From positions 186,001-250,000 of the forward strand of contig NZ_WIXI01000047.1 in the NCBI RefSeq assembly GCF_009617585.1: a stretch of 64,000 nt of DNA, given 5' to 3'. The first letter of the stretch is position 1. Every line of letters begins with the position of its first letter. The DNA is from Endobacterium cereale. Lineage in GTDB: Bacteria; Pseudomonadota; Alphaproteobacteria; Rhizobiales; Rhizobiaceae. Positions 35,091 to 43,803 of the stretch are shown in pieces. The position numbers were made by a program, and so were the translations under genes. The notes below the pieces were generated by a model, which was not told the origin of the DNA, made no database searches, and saw only the letters and a program-made list of their open reading frames with translations.

Positions 35091-37456
35091 AGACACCGCG
35101 CGACAGGACGAAACCGGGCCATACCGGAGACAAGCCGAACAGCCGGCGCACCGACAGGCGCGCCAATGGCGAGCCCAAAACGGCAAGCGGTGGCTCTGCC
35201 ATCGTGCACGGTGCCGTCCCGCCACGCGAAGTTTTGCTGGAATTCATCGCCGACAATCCGGATCGCGCCTCCAAGCGCGATATCGCCAAGGCGTTTGGCC
35301 TCAAAGGTGAGACCCGCGTCGAACTGAAGGATCTTTTGCGCGACCTCGAAAGCGAAGGCCTACTCAAGAAGGATCGCAAGGCCCTGTCGCGGCCCGGCGC
35401 CCTGCCCCCGGTCACGGTTCTCGACATCACCACTCGCGACAAGGATGGTGAATTGATCGGCCGTCCGGCAGAATGGCCGGAGGATGCGGGTGCTGCACCC
35501 GCCGTGCTGATCCGTCAGGGTTCCGAAAAGCGCGGCAAGGGCAAGGTCGCGATCGCTGGCCTCAATGACCGCATTCTTGCTAAGATTTTCCCGAACAAGG
35601 ATCGCTCCGGTCCGGCCTACACGGCCCGCGTTATCAAGGTCATCGACAAGCGCCAGAACGCATCGCTCGGCGTTATCCGCATGATGGCGGAAGGCGGCGC
35701 GCGGCTGATGCCGATCGACCGTCGCGGCGAGGAAATGCAGATTTCCGCCGATGACCTTGGCAATGCCAAAGATGGCGACCTAATCGAAGCCGACATCCTG
35801 CGCGGCAACCGTTTTGGCCTGACACGTGCGAAGGTGCTGAATATCGTCGGCTCGGTCGCCAGCGAAAAGGCGATCTCCATGATCGCCATCTATGCGCACG
35901 GCATCCCGCACATTTTCCCGCAGTCGGTAATGAACGAGGCAGAAGCCGCAACATCGGCCGACATGTCGAAGCGTGAAGACTGGCGCGCCCTGCCGCTCGT
36001 GACCATCGACCCGGCCGACGCCAAGGACCATGACGACGCCGTTTACGCCGAGCCCGACACATCGCCGGACAACCCGGACGGTGTCATCGTCACCGTCGCG
36101 ATTGCCGATGTCTCCTGGTATGTCCGCACAGGTTCCGAACTCGACCGCGAAGCCTTGAAGCGTGGCAACTCCGTCTATTTCCCCGACCGCGTCGTGCCGA
36201 TGCTGCCGGAGCGGATTTCCAACGATCTATGCTCGTTGCGCGAAGGTGAAGATCGGCCGGCATTGGCCGTGCGCATGACGTTTTCCAAGGAAGGCCGCAA
36301 GGCCGGCCACACGTTTCATCGCATCATGATGAAGAGCACCGCAAAGCTCTCTTACCAGCAGGCGCAGGCGGCGATCGACGGCAAGACGGACGACAAGACC
36401 GGCCCGCTGCTCGAACCGATCCTCAAGCCTCTGTGGCATGCCTATGAAGTGATGAAGCGCGGGCGTGACCGTCGCCAGCCGCTCGAACTCGACATGCCGG
36501 AACGCAAGATCATTTTGAAATCCGATGGCACGGTCGACAAGGTGATCATTCCGGAACGTCTCGATGCGCACAAGCTCATCGAGGAAATGATGATCCAGGC
36601 GAACGTTGCCGCCGCCGAGACGCTGGAAAAGAAAAAGCAGCCGCTCGTCTACCGCATCCATGACGGCCCGTCGCTCGCCAAGCAGGAAGTGCTGCGCGAA
36701 TTTCTGGCAACGCTCTCAATTCCGATGGCCAAGGGCGGACAGGTGCGCGCCAACTCGTTCAACGGCATCCTCGCCAATGCCGCCGATACGCCACATCAGG
36801 TGATGGTCAACGAGATGGTGCTGCGCTCCCAGAGCCAGGCGATCTACAGCCCGGACAATATCGGCCACTTTGGCCTCAATCTGATGAAATATGCGCATTT
36901 CACCTCGCCGATCCGCCGATATGCCGACCTGATCGTGCATCGCGGTCTCGTCGGTTCGCTGGGTCTGGGCGAAGGCGCCATTACAGCTGCCGAAGAAGCG
37001 CAGCTGGAAGATATCGCGGCGGAAATCTCGACCTTCGAACGCCGCGCCATGGCCGCCGAACGCGACACGATCAACCGCCTGATTGCGCACCACCTTTCGG
37101 AGCGTGTCGGCCAGGAATTCGAAGGCCGCGTTTCGGGCGTTACCAAATCCGGACTGTTCGTGTCGCTGCCGACCTATGGCGCTGACGGTTTTGTGCCGAT
37201 CTCCACGCTAGGCCGTGACTATTTTATCTATGACGAGGCTCATCAGGCGTTGATTGGCGACAAATCGCGGCTTGGCTACCAGCTGGGTGATAGCGTCGAC
37301 GTGAAACTCGTCGAAGCCATCCCGCTGGCCGGTTCGTTGCGTTTCGAAATGATCAGCGAAGGCCGCAAGATCGCCGCCGGAACGCGATCCTTCCACAAGG
37401 CCGGCCGGCAGCGGCGCACCGCGCGCGGCAAGGCGGGCATGCACCCGAGACGATAG
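35087..37456 (+). CDS. rnr: Ribonuclease R
   Basis: Processive 3'-5' exoribonuclease able to digest structured RNA. GTG 35087 overlaps the topA stop by 4 bases. An N-terminal basic stretch and winged-helix region (PDRASKRDIAKAFGL) are followed by cold-shock domains, the RNB catalytic domain with the Asp cluster in DPADAKDHDDAVYAE and the FTSPIRRYADLIVHRGL motif, and a C-terminal S1 domain (EFEGRVSGVTKSGLFVSL) with a basic end. 789 residues. Confidence 0.95.
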   Translation: MKTPRDRTKPGHTGDKPNSRRTDRRANGEPKTASGGSAIVHGAVPPREVLLEFIADNPDRASKRDIAKAFGLKGETRVELKDLLRDLESEGLLKKDRKALSRPGALPPVTVLDITTRDKDGELIGRPAEWPEDAGAAPAVLIRQGSEKRGKGKVAIAGLNDRILAKIFPNKDRSGPAYTARVIKVIDKRQNASLGVIRMMAEGGARLMPIDRRGEEMQISADDLGNAKDGDLIEADILRGNRFGLTRAKVLNIVGSVASEKAISMIAIYAHGIPHIFPQSVMNEAEAATSADMSKREDWRALPLVTIDPADAKDHDDAVYAEPDTSPDNPDGVIVTVAIADVSWYVRTGSELDREALKRGNSVYFPDRVVPMLPERISNDLCSLREGEDRPALAVRMTFSKEGRKAGHTFHRIMMKSTAKLSYQQAQAAIDGKTDDKTGPLLEPILKPLWHAYEVMKRGRDRRQPLELDMPERKIILKSDGTVDKVIIPERLDAHKLIEEMMIQANVAAAETLEKKKQPLVYRIHDGPSLAKQEVLREFLATLSIPMAKGGQVRANSFNGILANAADTPHQVMVNEMVLRSQSQAIYSPDNIGHFGLNLMKYAHFTSPIRRYADLIVHRGLVGSLGLGEGAITAAEEAQLEDIAAEISTFERRAMAAERDTINRLIAHHLSERVGQEFEGRVSGVTKSGLFVSLPTYGADGFVPISTLGRDYFIYDEAHQALIGDKSRLGYQLGDSVDVKLVEAIPLAGSLRFEMISEGRKIAAGTRSFHKAGRQRRTARGKAGMHPRR

Positions 37457-37465
37457 GAACGAGTG

Positions 37466-37939
37466 ATGACGGTCAGGGAGGCGACCACCAACACGACAGA
37501 GAACCCGAAACCGGTTCGCTACGGCGATACCGGCGAGGCGGAACGTCCTCTTGGCCGTTCCATCATGCGGGGCCTCAGATGCCGATGCCCCGCTTGCGGT
37601 GAAGGCCGCCTGTTCGGCGCTTTACTGAAACCCGTCGATACCTGCGCCAATTGCGGCGCCGACATGCATCACCATCGCTCCGACGACCTGCCGCCCTATA
37701 TCGTCATCGTCGTTGTCGGACACGTCGCGCTCGGCGGCTTCATGATGACCGACACGGTGTTCGACATCTCGCCCTGGGCGCATCTGGCCATCTGGGCGCC
37801 TCTGACGGTGCTCTCCGCCCTCCTGACCATCCAGCCCATCAAGGGCGGCGTCATCGGCCTGCAATGGGCGCTGAAGATGCATGGTTTTGGCGGCGAACGC
37901 GAAGACATCGATTCCGGCCGCGGCGGCCCCGTAGAATGA
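37466..37939 (+). CDS. DUF983 family membrane protein
   Basis: 157 residues from ATG 37466, behind an AGGA site. A cytosolic zinc ribbon (CRCPACGEGRLF then CANCGADMHHH) is followed by two membrane segments (about residues 78-98 and 105-125), the standard DUF983 layout. Function unknown. Its stop overlaps the next gene (ATGA), so it is part of the topA-rnr-DUF983-Nudix-MFS run. Confidence 0.88.
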   Translation: MTVREATTNTTENPKPVRYGDTGEAERPLGRSIMRGLRCRCPACGEGRLFGALLKPVDTCANCGADMHHHRSDDLPPYIVIVVVGHVALGGFMMTDTVFDISPWAHLAIWAPLTVLSALLTIQPIKGGVIGLQWALKMHGFGGEREDIDSGRGGPVE

Positions 37940-38625
37940 GCGATGCGCCGGTGAACCTCACGCCGGCACCGAATGAGCCCTCCGCAAGGACGGCGACCGC
38001 CCGTATTCGCCCGAAGGATGCCGCTGCCCTTATCCTTGTTGACCGTTCCACTCCTGCACCCCGCGTGCTGATGGGGCGCCGTTCGAGCGGGCATGTCTTC
38101 ATGCCGGACGTCTACGTCTTTCCCGGTGGTCGGCGCGATCCGGGCGATCATGCCCTGCCCTTTTCCAACAACCTGCACCCTCTTGTTCTGGAAAAGCTTC
38201 TGGCAGCCACATCCGCCCGAATGACTGATCGCCGGGCCCATGCCCTGGCGCTTGCGGCGCTTCGGGAGGTGCACGAAGAAACCGGCATCGTGCCAGCCGG
38301 CGGCCCAGCCGACCTCTCCCGTTTGCGGTATATCGCCCGCGCCATTACTCCGCCCGGCAATGTCCGTCGCTATGATACGCACTTCTTTCTGGCCTTTTGC
38401 GATGAAACCGTCTTCGACCTGACGCAATTGCGCGATACGGACGAGTTGGAGGACCTGCAATGGCTTGACATTGCAGCGATTTCCGGTGTGAAACTCGCCC
38501 GCATCACACAGATGGTGCTGGAAGACGTGAAGAGACTGATGGAAGCGGATCGCGACCTCCCATTCGAAAATTCCGTTTCCTTCTATTCCATGCGTCACGG
38601 GCGTTTTGTCCGCAGCCGACTGTAA
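37936..38625 (+). CDS. Nudix hydrolase with a degenerate Nudix box
   Basis: 229 residues from ATG 37936. The Nudix helix end is intact (REVHEETGI), but the Gly and first Glu of the G-x5-E-x7-RE pattern fall on non-matching residues (DRRAHALALAAL). The fold is otherwise recognisable: AALILVDR, the VYVFPGGRRDPGD strand-turn, and THFFLAFCDE. This resembles the NUDT19-like group, where the box is interrupted. The substrate could be CoA derivatives, by analogy only. Coupled to the DUF983 gene by ATGA. Confidence 0.82.
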   Translation: MSDAPVNLTPAPNEPSARTATARIRPKDAAALILVDRSTPAPRVLMGRRSSGHVFMPDVYVFPGGRRDPGDHALPFSNNLHPLVLEKLLAATSARMTDRRAHALALAALREVHEETGIVPAGGPADLSRLRYIARAITPPGNVRRYDTHFFLAFCDETVFDLTQLRDTDELEDLQWLDIAAISGVKLARITQMVLEDVKRLMEADRDLPFENSVSFYSMRHGRFVRSRL

Positions 38626-38635
38626 GGATTTTTGA

Positions 38636-39820
38636 ATGTCGCAGCCGACGACCGACGAGAACGGCCATGTCGAAAAAATTCATTGGCCGTCTCTCATCGC
38701 AGCCACTGCTGCCATCAGCGCGGTCGGCATCGCCATCGGTCTTGGCTTGCCTCTGCTCAGCATCATCCTGGAAAAGCGCGGCGTCCCGGCAACGCAGATC
38801 GGGCTCAATGCAGCCATGGCTGGTGTGGCCTCCATGCTGGCCGCACCGCTGACGACGAAGCTGGCGCATGACTTCGGTGTTGCCCGCACAATGATCCTGG
38901 CGATCATGATCGCGGCGGTCAGTGGCCTGGGCTTTTATTACGCCCAAGCGTTCTGGATGTGGTTCCCGCTGCGCTTTACCTTCCACGGCGCAACCACCAT
39001 GCTGTTCATTCTCTCCGAGTTCTGGATCAATCAGGCGGCACCACCACGCAGACGCGGGCTTGTTCTCGGCATTTATGCCACCATGCTGGCCGTCGGCTTT
39101 GCTCTCGGCCCGCTGCTCTTCTCCAACCTCGGCAGCGACGGCATCCTGCCCTTCGCGGTTGGCGCCGGCATCATCCTTCTGGCGATCATACCGATTTTCA
39201 TCGCCCGCGGCGAAAGCCCGGTGCTGGACGAAAAGCCGGAGCGGCATTTTTTCCACTACATCCTGCTTGTCCCTTCCGCAACGGCTGCCGTTTTCGCCTT
39301 TGGCGCGGTTTCGGCCGGCGGTTTGTCGCTTTTCACGATCTACGCTCTGCGTGAGAATATGCCGGAACCGGATGCGGCATTGCTGCTCACCATCATGGGT
39401 GTTGGCAACATGGCCTTCCAGATCCCGCTCGGCCTGATCTCCGACAAGATGCGTGACCGTCGCCCGCTGTTGTTCGGCATGGCGGTGCTCGGCGTCATTG
39501 GCGCCCTATCTCTGCCCTTCCTCATCCACAACTGGCTGATGATGGCCGTGGTGCTGTTTTTCTGGGGCGGCTGCGTCTCCGGCCTCTATACGGTCGGCCT
39601 CGCACATCTGGGCGCACGCCTCAGCGGGCCTGACCTTGCGGCCGCCAATGCTGCCTTCATTTTCTGTTACGCGGTGGGCACGGTAGCAGGCCCACAGGGA
39701 ATCGGTGCGGCCATGGATGTGGCCGGCAATGACGGTTTTGCATGGGCGCTGGCGGCATTCTTCGCCTTTTACGTGCTGGTTTCCTTGGCCAGACCGCTTT
39801 TCCAGTCGAAACGGAGTTGA
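38636..39820 (+). CDS. MFS transporter
   Basis: 394 residues with about 12 hydrophobic segments, beginning after a short hydrophilic N-terminus (IHWPSLIAATAAISAVG). Loop 2-3 basic motif remnants (LAHDFGVARTM) and the loop 8-9 counterpart (GLISDKMRDRRPLLFG) identify the major facilitator fold. The start follows the Nudix stop by 10 bases with AGGA at a good distance. Of the multidrug/sugar types it most resembles YcaD/YfkF-like carriers; the substrate is unknown. Confidence 0.87.
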   Translation: MSQPTTDENGHVEKIHWPSLIAATAAISAVGIAIGLGLPLLSIILEKRGVPATQIGLNAAMAGVASMLAAPLTTKLAHDFGVARTMILAIMIAAVSGLGFYYAQAFWMWFPLRFTFHGATTMLFILSEFWINQAAPPRRRGLVLGIYATMLAVGFALGPLLFSNLGSDGILPFAVGAGIILLAIIPIFIARGESPVLDEKPERHFFHYILLVPSATAAVFAFGAVSAGGLSLFTIYALRENMPEPDAALLLTIMGVGNMAFQIPLGLISDKMRDRRPLLFGMAVLGVIGALSLPFLIHNWLMMAVVLFFWGGCVSGLYTVGLAHLGARLSGPDLAAANAAFIFCYAVGTVAGPQGIGAAMDVAGNDGFAWALAAFFAFYVLVSLARPLFQSKRS

Positions 39821-39913
39821 CTTTTGGCCCGCGATTTGTAATTTCGCGCCAGATTTAGCAGTGGGCTCCGACTGGTCGTCCACGGCTTACATTTTTCCAG
39901 AAGGCAGAAAACC

Positions 39914-40081
39914 ATGGCGAAAGCTACGACCATCAAGATCAAGCTGCTGTCGACGGCGGACACGGGTTTCTTCTACGTCACCAAGAAGAACAGCCGTACG
40001 TTCACCGACAAGATGAGCAAGACCAAGTACGACCCGATTGCCAAGAAGCACGTCGAGTTCAAAGAAACCAAGATCAAGTAA
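39914..40081 (+). CDS. rpmG: 50S ribosomal protein L33
   Basis: 55-residue basic ribosomal protein (MAKATTIKIKLLSTADTG, ending FKETKIK). It has no Cys, so it is the zinc-independent type. It has a good AAGG site at short distance and an intrinsic terminator directly after the stop. Too short to stand out among longer frames but unambiguous. Confidence 0.96.
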   Translation: MAKATTIKIKLLSTADTGFFYVTKKNSRTFTDKMSKTKYDPIAKKHVEFKETKIK

Positions 40082-40103
40082 TTGATCCCAAGTTTCGGCT
40101 TTT

Positions 40104-40139
40104 AAGGCGCGTCAGCCATCCGGCTCCGCGCCTTTTTTG
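40104..40139 (+). terminator. Intrinsic terminator of rpmG
   Basis: AAGGCGCG (40104-40111) and CGCGCCTT (40127-40134) form the stem, followed by TTTT. Confidence 0.9.
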
Positions 40140-40189
40140 TTGCCCGGATTTTGGCCCATCTCCCATTTGGCCAGCCAAATAGCGCGCAA

Positions 40190-40410
40190 AGAAAAAGCGC
40201 CGCTCCCGAAGGAGACGGCGCTTTTGATTTGGGGGTCGATCAGCCTGCAATCACGGCACGAGGAACCGTTTTTGGCATGCCTGCCGATCGACCGACCCCA
40301 CGACCCAGGAGATGCGGCGGACCTGAGCATCATGGGGTATCGTGTTCCGCTAGGAACATCTGCTTGTTGATAGCAAACTCGCTCAAATTCCCAGGAAAAG
40401 CAACATAATC
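40190..40410 (-). ncRNA. Candidate small RNA ending in a strong bidirectional terminator
   Basis: A strong hairpin, AAAAGCGCCG (40193-40202) with CGGCGCTTTT (40216-40225) and an inner CTCC/GGAG stem on a CGAA tetraloop, has a T-rich exit on the minus strand (CTTTTTCTTT). No protein gene ends there: pleD lies on the far side and its stop is 600 bp away. The 180 bp upstream on the minus strand has no convincing frame but contains GGTCGATC (40233-40240) facing GATCGACC (40285-40292), a long-range stem. I propose a short RNA here. No clear promoter was found, so confidence is low. Confidence 0.35.
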
Positions 40411-40807
40411 TTAACAAGCGGTGCATTTTTGCACCGCTATGGTTAAAAATGACGCGCCTTGCTGGAGGTTCACACGAGTTTTACATCAGCAAGAAACCAT
40501 AGCGCCCTAGCATCCATCGTTTCAATTCAACAATTTAGCGACGCTAGGAATAAAAGCATTCGTTAATATGAAATCTTTAGCAAGTACAAATTAACGCAAT
40601 GCGCCTGTCATCGGGCACGTTTTTCACTGAAATCAACTTAAACACGACTGAATCACAGGTTTTTACTGCGATTTAATCTTCAAGATTACGGTGGTCACTC
40701 GAGTAATCAAGTTCTTGCCAGCGGCCTGTGAACAACTCGACGGCAGGCGCATCATGGCGATTTTCAGCCATTGGAGCGCGCAGAACTGGCAACTCCGATT
40801 CGATTCT
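40411..40807. other. AT-rich intergenic region between rpmG and pleD
   Basis: About 400 bp. It holds one perfect hairpin, AGCGGTGCA (40417-40425), loop TTTT, TGCACCGCT (40430-40438), with no T tract. The rest is AT-rich relative to the flanks and has no credible frame. Confidence 0.45.
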
Positions 40808-42175
40808 TCAGGCCGCGAAGGCTACGACGCGATTACGACCGCCATTCTTGGCCTCGTAAAGGGCCAGGTCCGCCTGCTTCAACAACTGGTCCGGTGTTTC
40901 GACGCCTGGCTCATTACCGGCGATCCCGAGAGAGGCGGTCACGGTCAGATTGATGCCAAGACTGCGGATATGGAACGGTTGCGTTTCCACCATGGCACGC
41001 AGGCGCTCGGCGATCGTTGCGGCCTGCGCCGGATCGGTATCCGGCATGACGACCACAAATTCCTCTCCGCCATACCGGCAGGCGAGATCCGCTCCCCGCA
41101 CGGTGGAGCGAATGCGCGAGGCGAATTCTTTCAAAACTTCGTCGCCGACATCGTGGCCATAGGTGTCGTTCACCTGTTTGAAACGATCGATATCGACAAG
41201 GCAGATCGACAGCGAGCGACCACGCGCGGCGGCGCGGTTGAACAGTGTCTTCAGGTGATTATCGAGGTAGCGGCGGTTCTGAAGGCCCGTCAGCCCATCG
41301 GTGACGGCAAGCTCGATGGTTTCGCGCACACTGGAACGCAGGCGATCATTATAGCGCTTGCGCTTGATCTGCGTGAGTGTGCGCGCCACCAGTTCGTTTG
41401 GATCGATCGGGCGGACGATATAGTCGTTCACACCGAGATCGAGCGCACGCACAATCAGGTCCTCGTCACCAAGATCAGTGACCAGCAGCAGCGGAATGAA
41501 ACGGGTACGCTCCAGCGAGCGGAGCTGCGAGCAAAGGCGCAGCGGATCGTATTCACCGGAATTGCCGTTGACGATGACCAGATCGATCGGGTTCTCAGCG
41601 GCCTCGAACAATGCAGCCTGCGGATCCGACATGGCGGTGACTTCGCCGATCGGCTTCAACGCCTTGATGATCCGCTCCTGCGAACTGGCGCGGCTGTCGA
41701 CGAGCAGAACATGTCCCGCCTCCTCACGCCCATCCCCCTTCAGCATGTCTTCCATGCCGATCGTGCGGGCAGTTTCCGAGCGAATGCGCAATTCATCGCT
41801 CAGCGTCTTCAAGCGCACCAGGCTTTTGACCCGCGAGATAAGCTGCAGATCGTTGACTGGCTTGGTGAGAAAATCATCCGCACCTGCCTTGAGGCCGCGC
41901 ACACGATCGGATGGCTGATCAAGCGCCGTTACCATGACCACCGGAATATGGGCAGTGCGTGGGTTCGCCTTCAGGCGCTCGCAGACTTCAAAGCCGCTCA
42001 TGCCTGGCATCATGATGTCCAGGAGGATCAGATCGACACTGGTGCTTTCGACGATGGCGAGCGCCTTTGGACCGTCCTCAGCGGTGAGCACCTCAAAATA
42101 TTCAGCAAGAAGCCGGGCTTCGAGCAGTTTCACATTGGCCGGAATATCGTCGACTACAAGGATGCGCGCCGTCAT
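40808..42175 (-). CDS. pleD: PleD-type response regulator diguanylate cyclase
   Basis: Makes c-di-GMP at the pole during the swarmer-to-stalked type transition. ATG 42175 gives 455 residues. Receiver 1 has the phospho-Asp in DLILLDIMMPGMSG. Receiver 2 (about 155-275, PIDLVIVNGNSGEYDPL) lacks a normal phosphorylation site, as in Caulobacter PleD. The cyclase domain has TDGLTGLQNRRYLD, RYGGEEFVVVMP (GGEEF, active) and an inhibitory I-site RGAD five residues before it. It lies 17 bp after divK on the same strand, the canonical pairing. Confidence 0.95.
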   Translation of the reverse strand: MTARILVVDDIPANVKLLEARLLAEYFEVLTAEDGPKALAIVESTSVDLILLDIMMPGMSGFEVCERLKANPRTAHIPVVMVTALDQPSDRVRGLKAGADDFLTKPVNDLQLISRVKSLVRLKTLSDELRIRSETARTIGMEDMLKGDGREEAGHVLLVDSRASSQERIIKALKPIGEVTAMSDPQAALFEAAENPIDLVIVNGNSGEYDPLRLCSQLRSLERTRFIPLLLVTDLGDEDLIVRALDLGVNDYIVRPIDPNELVARTLTQIKRKRYNDRLRSSVRETIELAVTDGLTGLQNRRYLDNHLKTLFNRAAARGRSLSICLVDIDRFKQVNDTYGHDVGDEVLKEFASRIRSTVRGADLACRYGGEEFVVVMPDTDPAQAATIAERLRAMVETQPFHIRSLGINLTVTASLGIAGNEPGVETPDQLLKQADLALYEAKNGGRNRVVAFAA

Positions 42176-42192
42176 GGCAATTTTCCCGAATT

Positions 42193-42564
42193 TTAGGCGT
42201 CGCCCAGATAGGTCTTGATGGTTTCGATGAATTTCGGCACCGAGATGGGTTTCGATACATAGGCCTCGCAGCCGCCTTGTCGAATCCGTTCCTCGTCGCC
42301 TTTCATGGCAAAGGCTGTGACGGCGATGACAGGAATGACATGAAGCTCGTCGTCTTCCTTCAGCCACTTGGTTACTTCCAGACCGGATACTTCCGGCAGC
42401 TGGATATCCATGAGGATGAGATCCGGCCTATGCTTGCGGGCGAGATCCAGCGCTTCCATTCCGTTGCGTGTCTGGATCGTCGCATAACCGGAAGCCTCGA
42501 TGAGGTCGCGAAAGAGCTTCATGTTCAGCTCGTTGTCTTCGACGATCATGACCTGCTTGACCAT
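42193..42564 (-). CDS. divK: Single-domain response regulator DivK
   Basis: Polar cell-cycle regulator receiving phosphate from PleC/DivJ-type kinases and controlling CtrA through DivL-CckA. 123 residues, receiver only: acidic pocket VEDNELN, phospho-Asp in LILMDIQLPEVSG, Thr in VTAFAM and Lys in YVSKPI. It is upstream of pleD in the same operon. Confidence 0.96.
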   Translation of the reverse strand: MVKQVMIVEDNELNMKLFRDLIEASGYATIQTRNGMEALDLARKHRPDLILMDIQLPEVSGLEVTKWLKEDDELHVIPVIAVTAFAMKGDEERIRQGGCEAYVSKPISVPKFIETIKTYLGDA

Positions 42565-42726
42565 TTATGAACGATCCTTGTTGCGCACGGAAACTTGGCC
42601 GTGAACGGCCGGTTCCGGCCTTGTAACGACATCGCGAAGATATAAGTTCACCCCACGACCGATTCCAAAAACTCTTGTTCGTTTCAGTCTAGAGTAATTT
42701 GTTTGAAGAAAAGGTAACTTGAGAGC

Positions 42727-43032
42727 ATGCAAGGACCGCTTGAGCCGCGTCAGAAAGACAAAGCGGCAGCCGTCGACCCCGAAGAAACCGCCGTTACCCT
42801 GCTCGGCTGGCTGGCGAGCGAACCGGACATGATGAGCCGCTTTCTGGCGCTGTCCGGCATTCAGGCCCCGCAATTGCGACAGGCGATCAATGATCCCGGC
42901 TTCCTCGCCGGCATGCTGGATTTCGTGATGGCGCATGAACCGAGCCTGATGGCCTTTTGCGAAACCACCAATACCAAGCCGGAAACTGTCGTTGCTGCAT
43001 GGCATCACTATTCCGGCCCGGCAATGGACTGA
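42727..43032 (+). CDS. DUF3572 family protein
   Basis: 101 residues, acidic, all-helical and soluble, with the family core EETAVTLLGWLASEPDMMSR and LDFVMAHEPSLMAFC. Function unknown. It occurs mainly in alphaproteobacteria. It is divergent from divK-pleD (162 bp between starts) and is followed 6 bp later by the HAD gene, so the two are almost certainly one transcript. Confidence 0.82.
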   Translation: MQGPLEPRQKDKAAAVDPEETAVTLLGWLASEPDMMSRFLALSGIQAPQLRQAINDPGFLAGMLDFVMAHEPSLMAFCETTNTKPETVVAAWHHYSGPAMD

Positions 43033-43038
43033 AACGGC

Positions 43039-43695
43039 ATGGCCAGAGGAACAGGCGATATTCTCGATGTTTCGCATGTCGTCGTCAGCGACCGTCCGCT
43101 TGTCGTCTGCGATGTCGACGACGTCGTATTGCATTTTGCCGCCCCGTTTCAGGAATTCCTGCTCGCGCAAGGCCACGAGTTTCTGCCACGCTCCTTCAAC
43201 CTGATGGGTAATATCGTCGCCAGCGACACGAGGCTGGAAGTCGATATTGCCGGTGTTTACCGGCTGATCGGCGCGTTTTTCGAAGCGCAGGAAAGCTGGC
43301 AATTGCCTATCGAAGAGGTGGTGCAGACGTTGGAAGCGCTCTCGGCCGATGCCGACGTGGTGTTCCTGACTGCCATGCCGCCACTCTACAGCCAACAGCG
43401 ACGCCGGTTGCTGGACAGGTTGGGGCTCGCCTTTCCGCTGATCGCCAGCGAGGAACCGAAGGGGCCGATGATGCGACGGCTGAATGCCGAACGTATCTTC
43501 CCGACCACCTTCATCGACGACATGGCGCATAACCTTCATTCGGTGCGCACGCACATGCCGGACAGTCTGCTTATTCACATGATGCCCGACAGCGCGCTGC
43601 ATCTGATGGCGCCGAAACCGCAGGACGATATCGTTCGTGCCCGCGACTGGCGACATGCGGAAGAACTGATCCGGGCACACTGGCTGCCCCGCTGA
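43039..43695 (+). CDS. HAD-superfamily hydrolase
   Basis: 218 residues. Motif I is VCDVDDVVLHF (nucleophile D plus the DxD acid), motif II is the Thr of VFLTAMPP, motif III is Lys in SEEPKGPMM, and motif IV is the DD of TFIDDMAHN. A helical cap of about 60 residues lies between I and II. A cytosolic phosphatase is likely; the substrate is unknown. Co-transcribed with the DUF3572 gene. Confidence 0.82.
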   Translation: MARGTGDILDVSHVVVSDRPLVVCDVDDVVLHFAAPFQEFLLAQGHEFLPRSFNLMGNIVASDTRLEVDIAGVYRLIGAFFEAQESWQLPIEEVVQTLEALSADADVVFLTAMPPLYSQQRRRLLDRLGLAFPLIASEEPKGPMMRRLNAERIFPTTFIDDMAHNLHSVRTHMPDSLLIHMMPDSALHLMAPKPQDDIVRARDWRHAEELIRAHWLPR

Positions 43696-43748
43696 TTTCC
43701 GCTGCGACAAATAGGTCTGGAAGTCGTGCATGCCTGCTTCCTTCCCGC

Positions 43749-43798
43749 TTGAGAGTTGCGATCTTACGGCCTAATGTCGACTTGTTCAACATTTGTTC
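43749..43798 (+). promoter_or_regulatory. SOS promoter of dinB with a perfect LexA box
   Basis: A -35 TTGAGA (43749-43754), 17 bases, -10 TAATGT (43772-43777). The alphaproteobacterial LexA consensus GTTC-N7-GTTC is met exactly by GTTC (43784-43787) and GTTC (43795-43798), over the expected transcription start. Confidence 0.82.
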
Positions 43799-43803
43799 CG
43801 AAG

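Noticed and set aside
33102..35225. 707-codon minus-strand frame opposite topA
   Set aside because: Shadow of topoisomerase I; no recognisable domain.
40112..40426. 104-codon minus-strand frame between rpmG and pleD
   Set aside because: It includes the terminator hairpin, has no good ribosome site and shows no family sequence; treated as non-coding.
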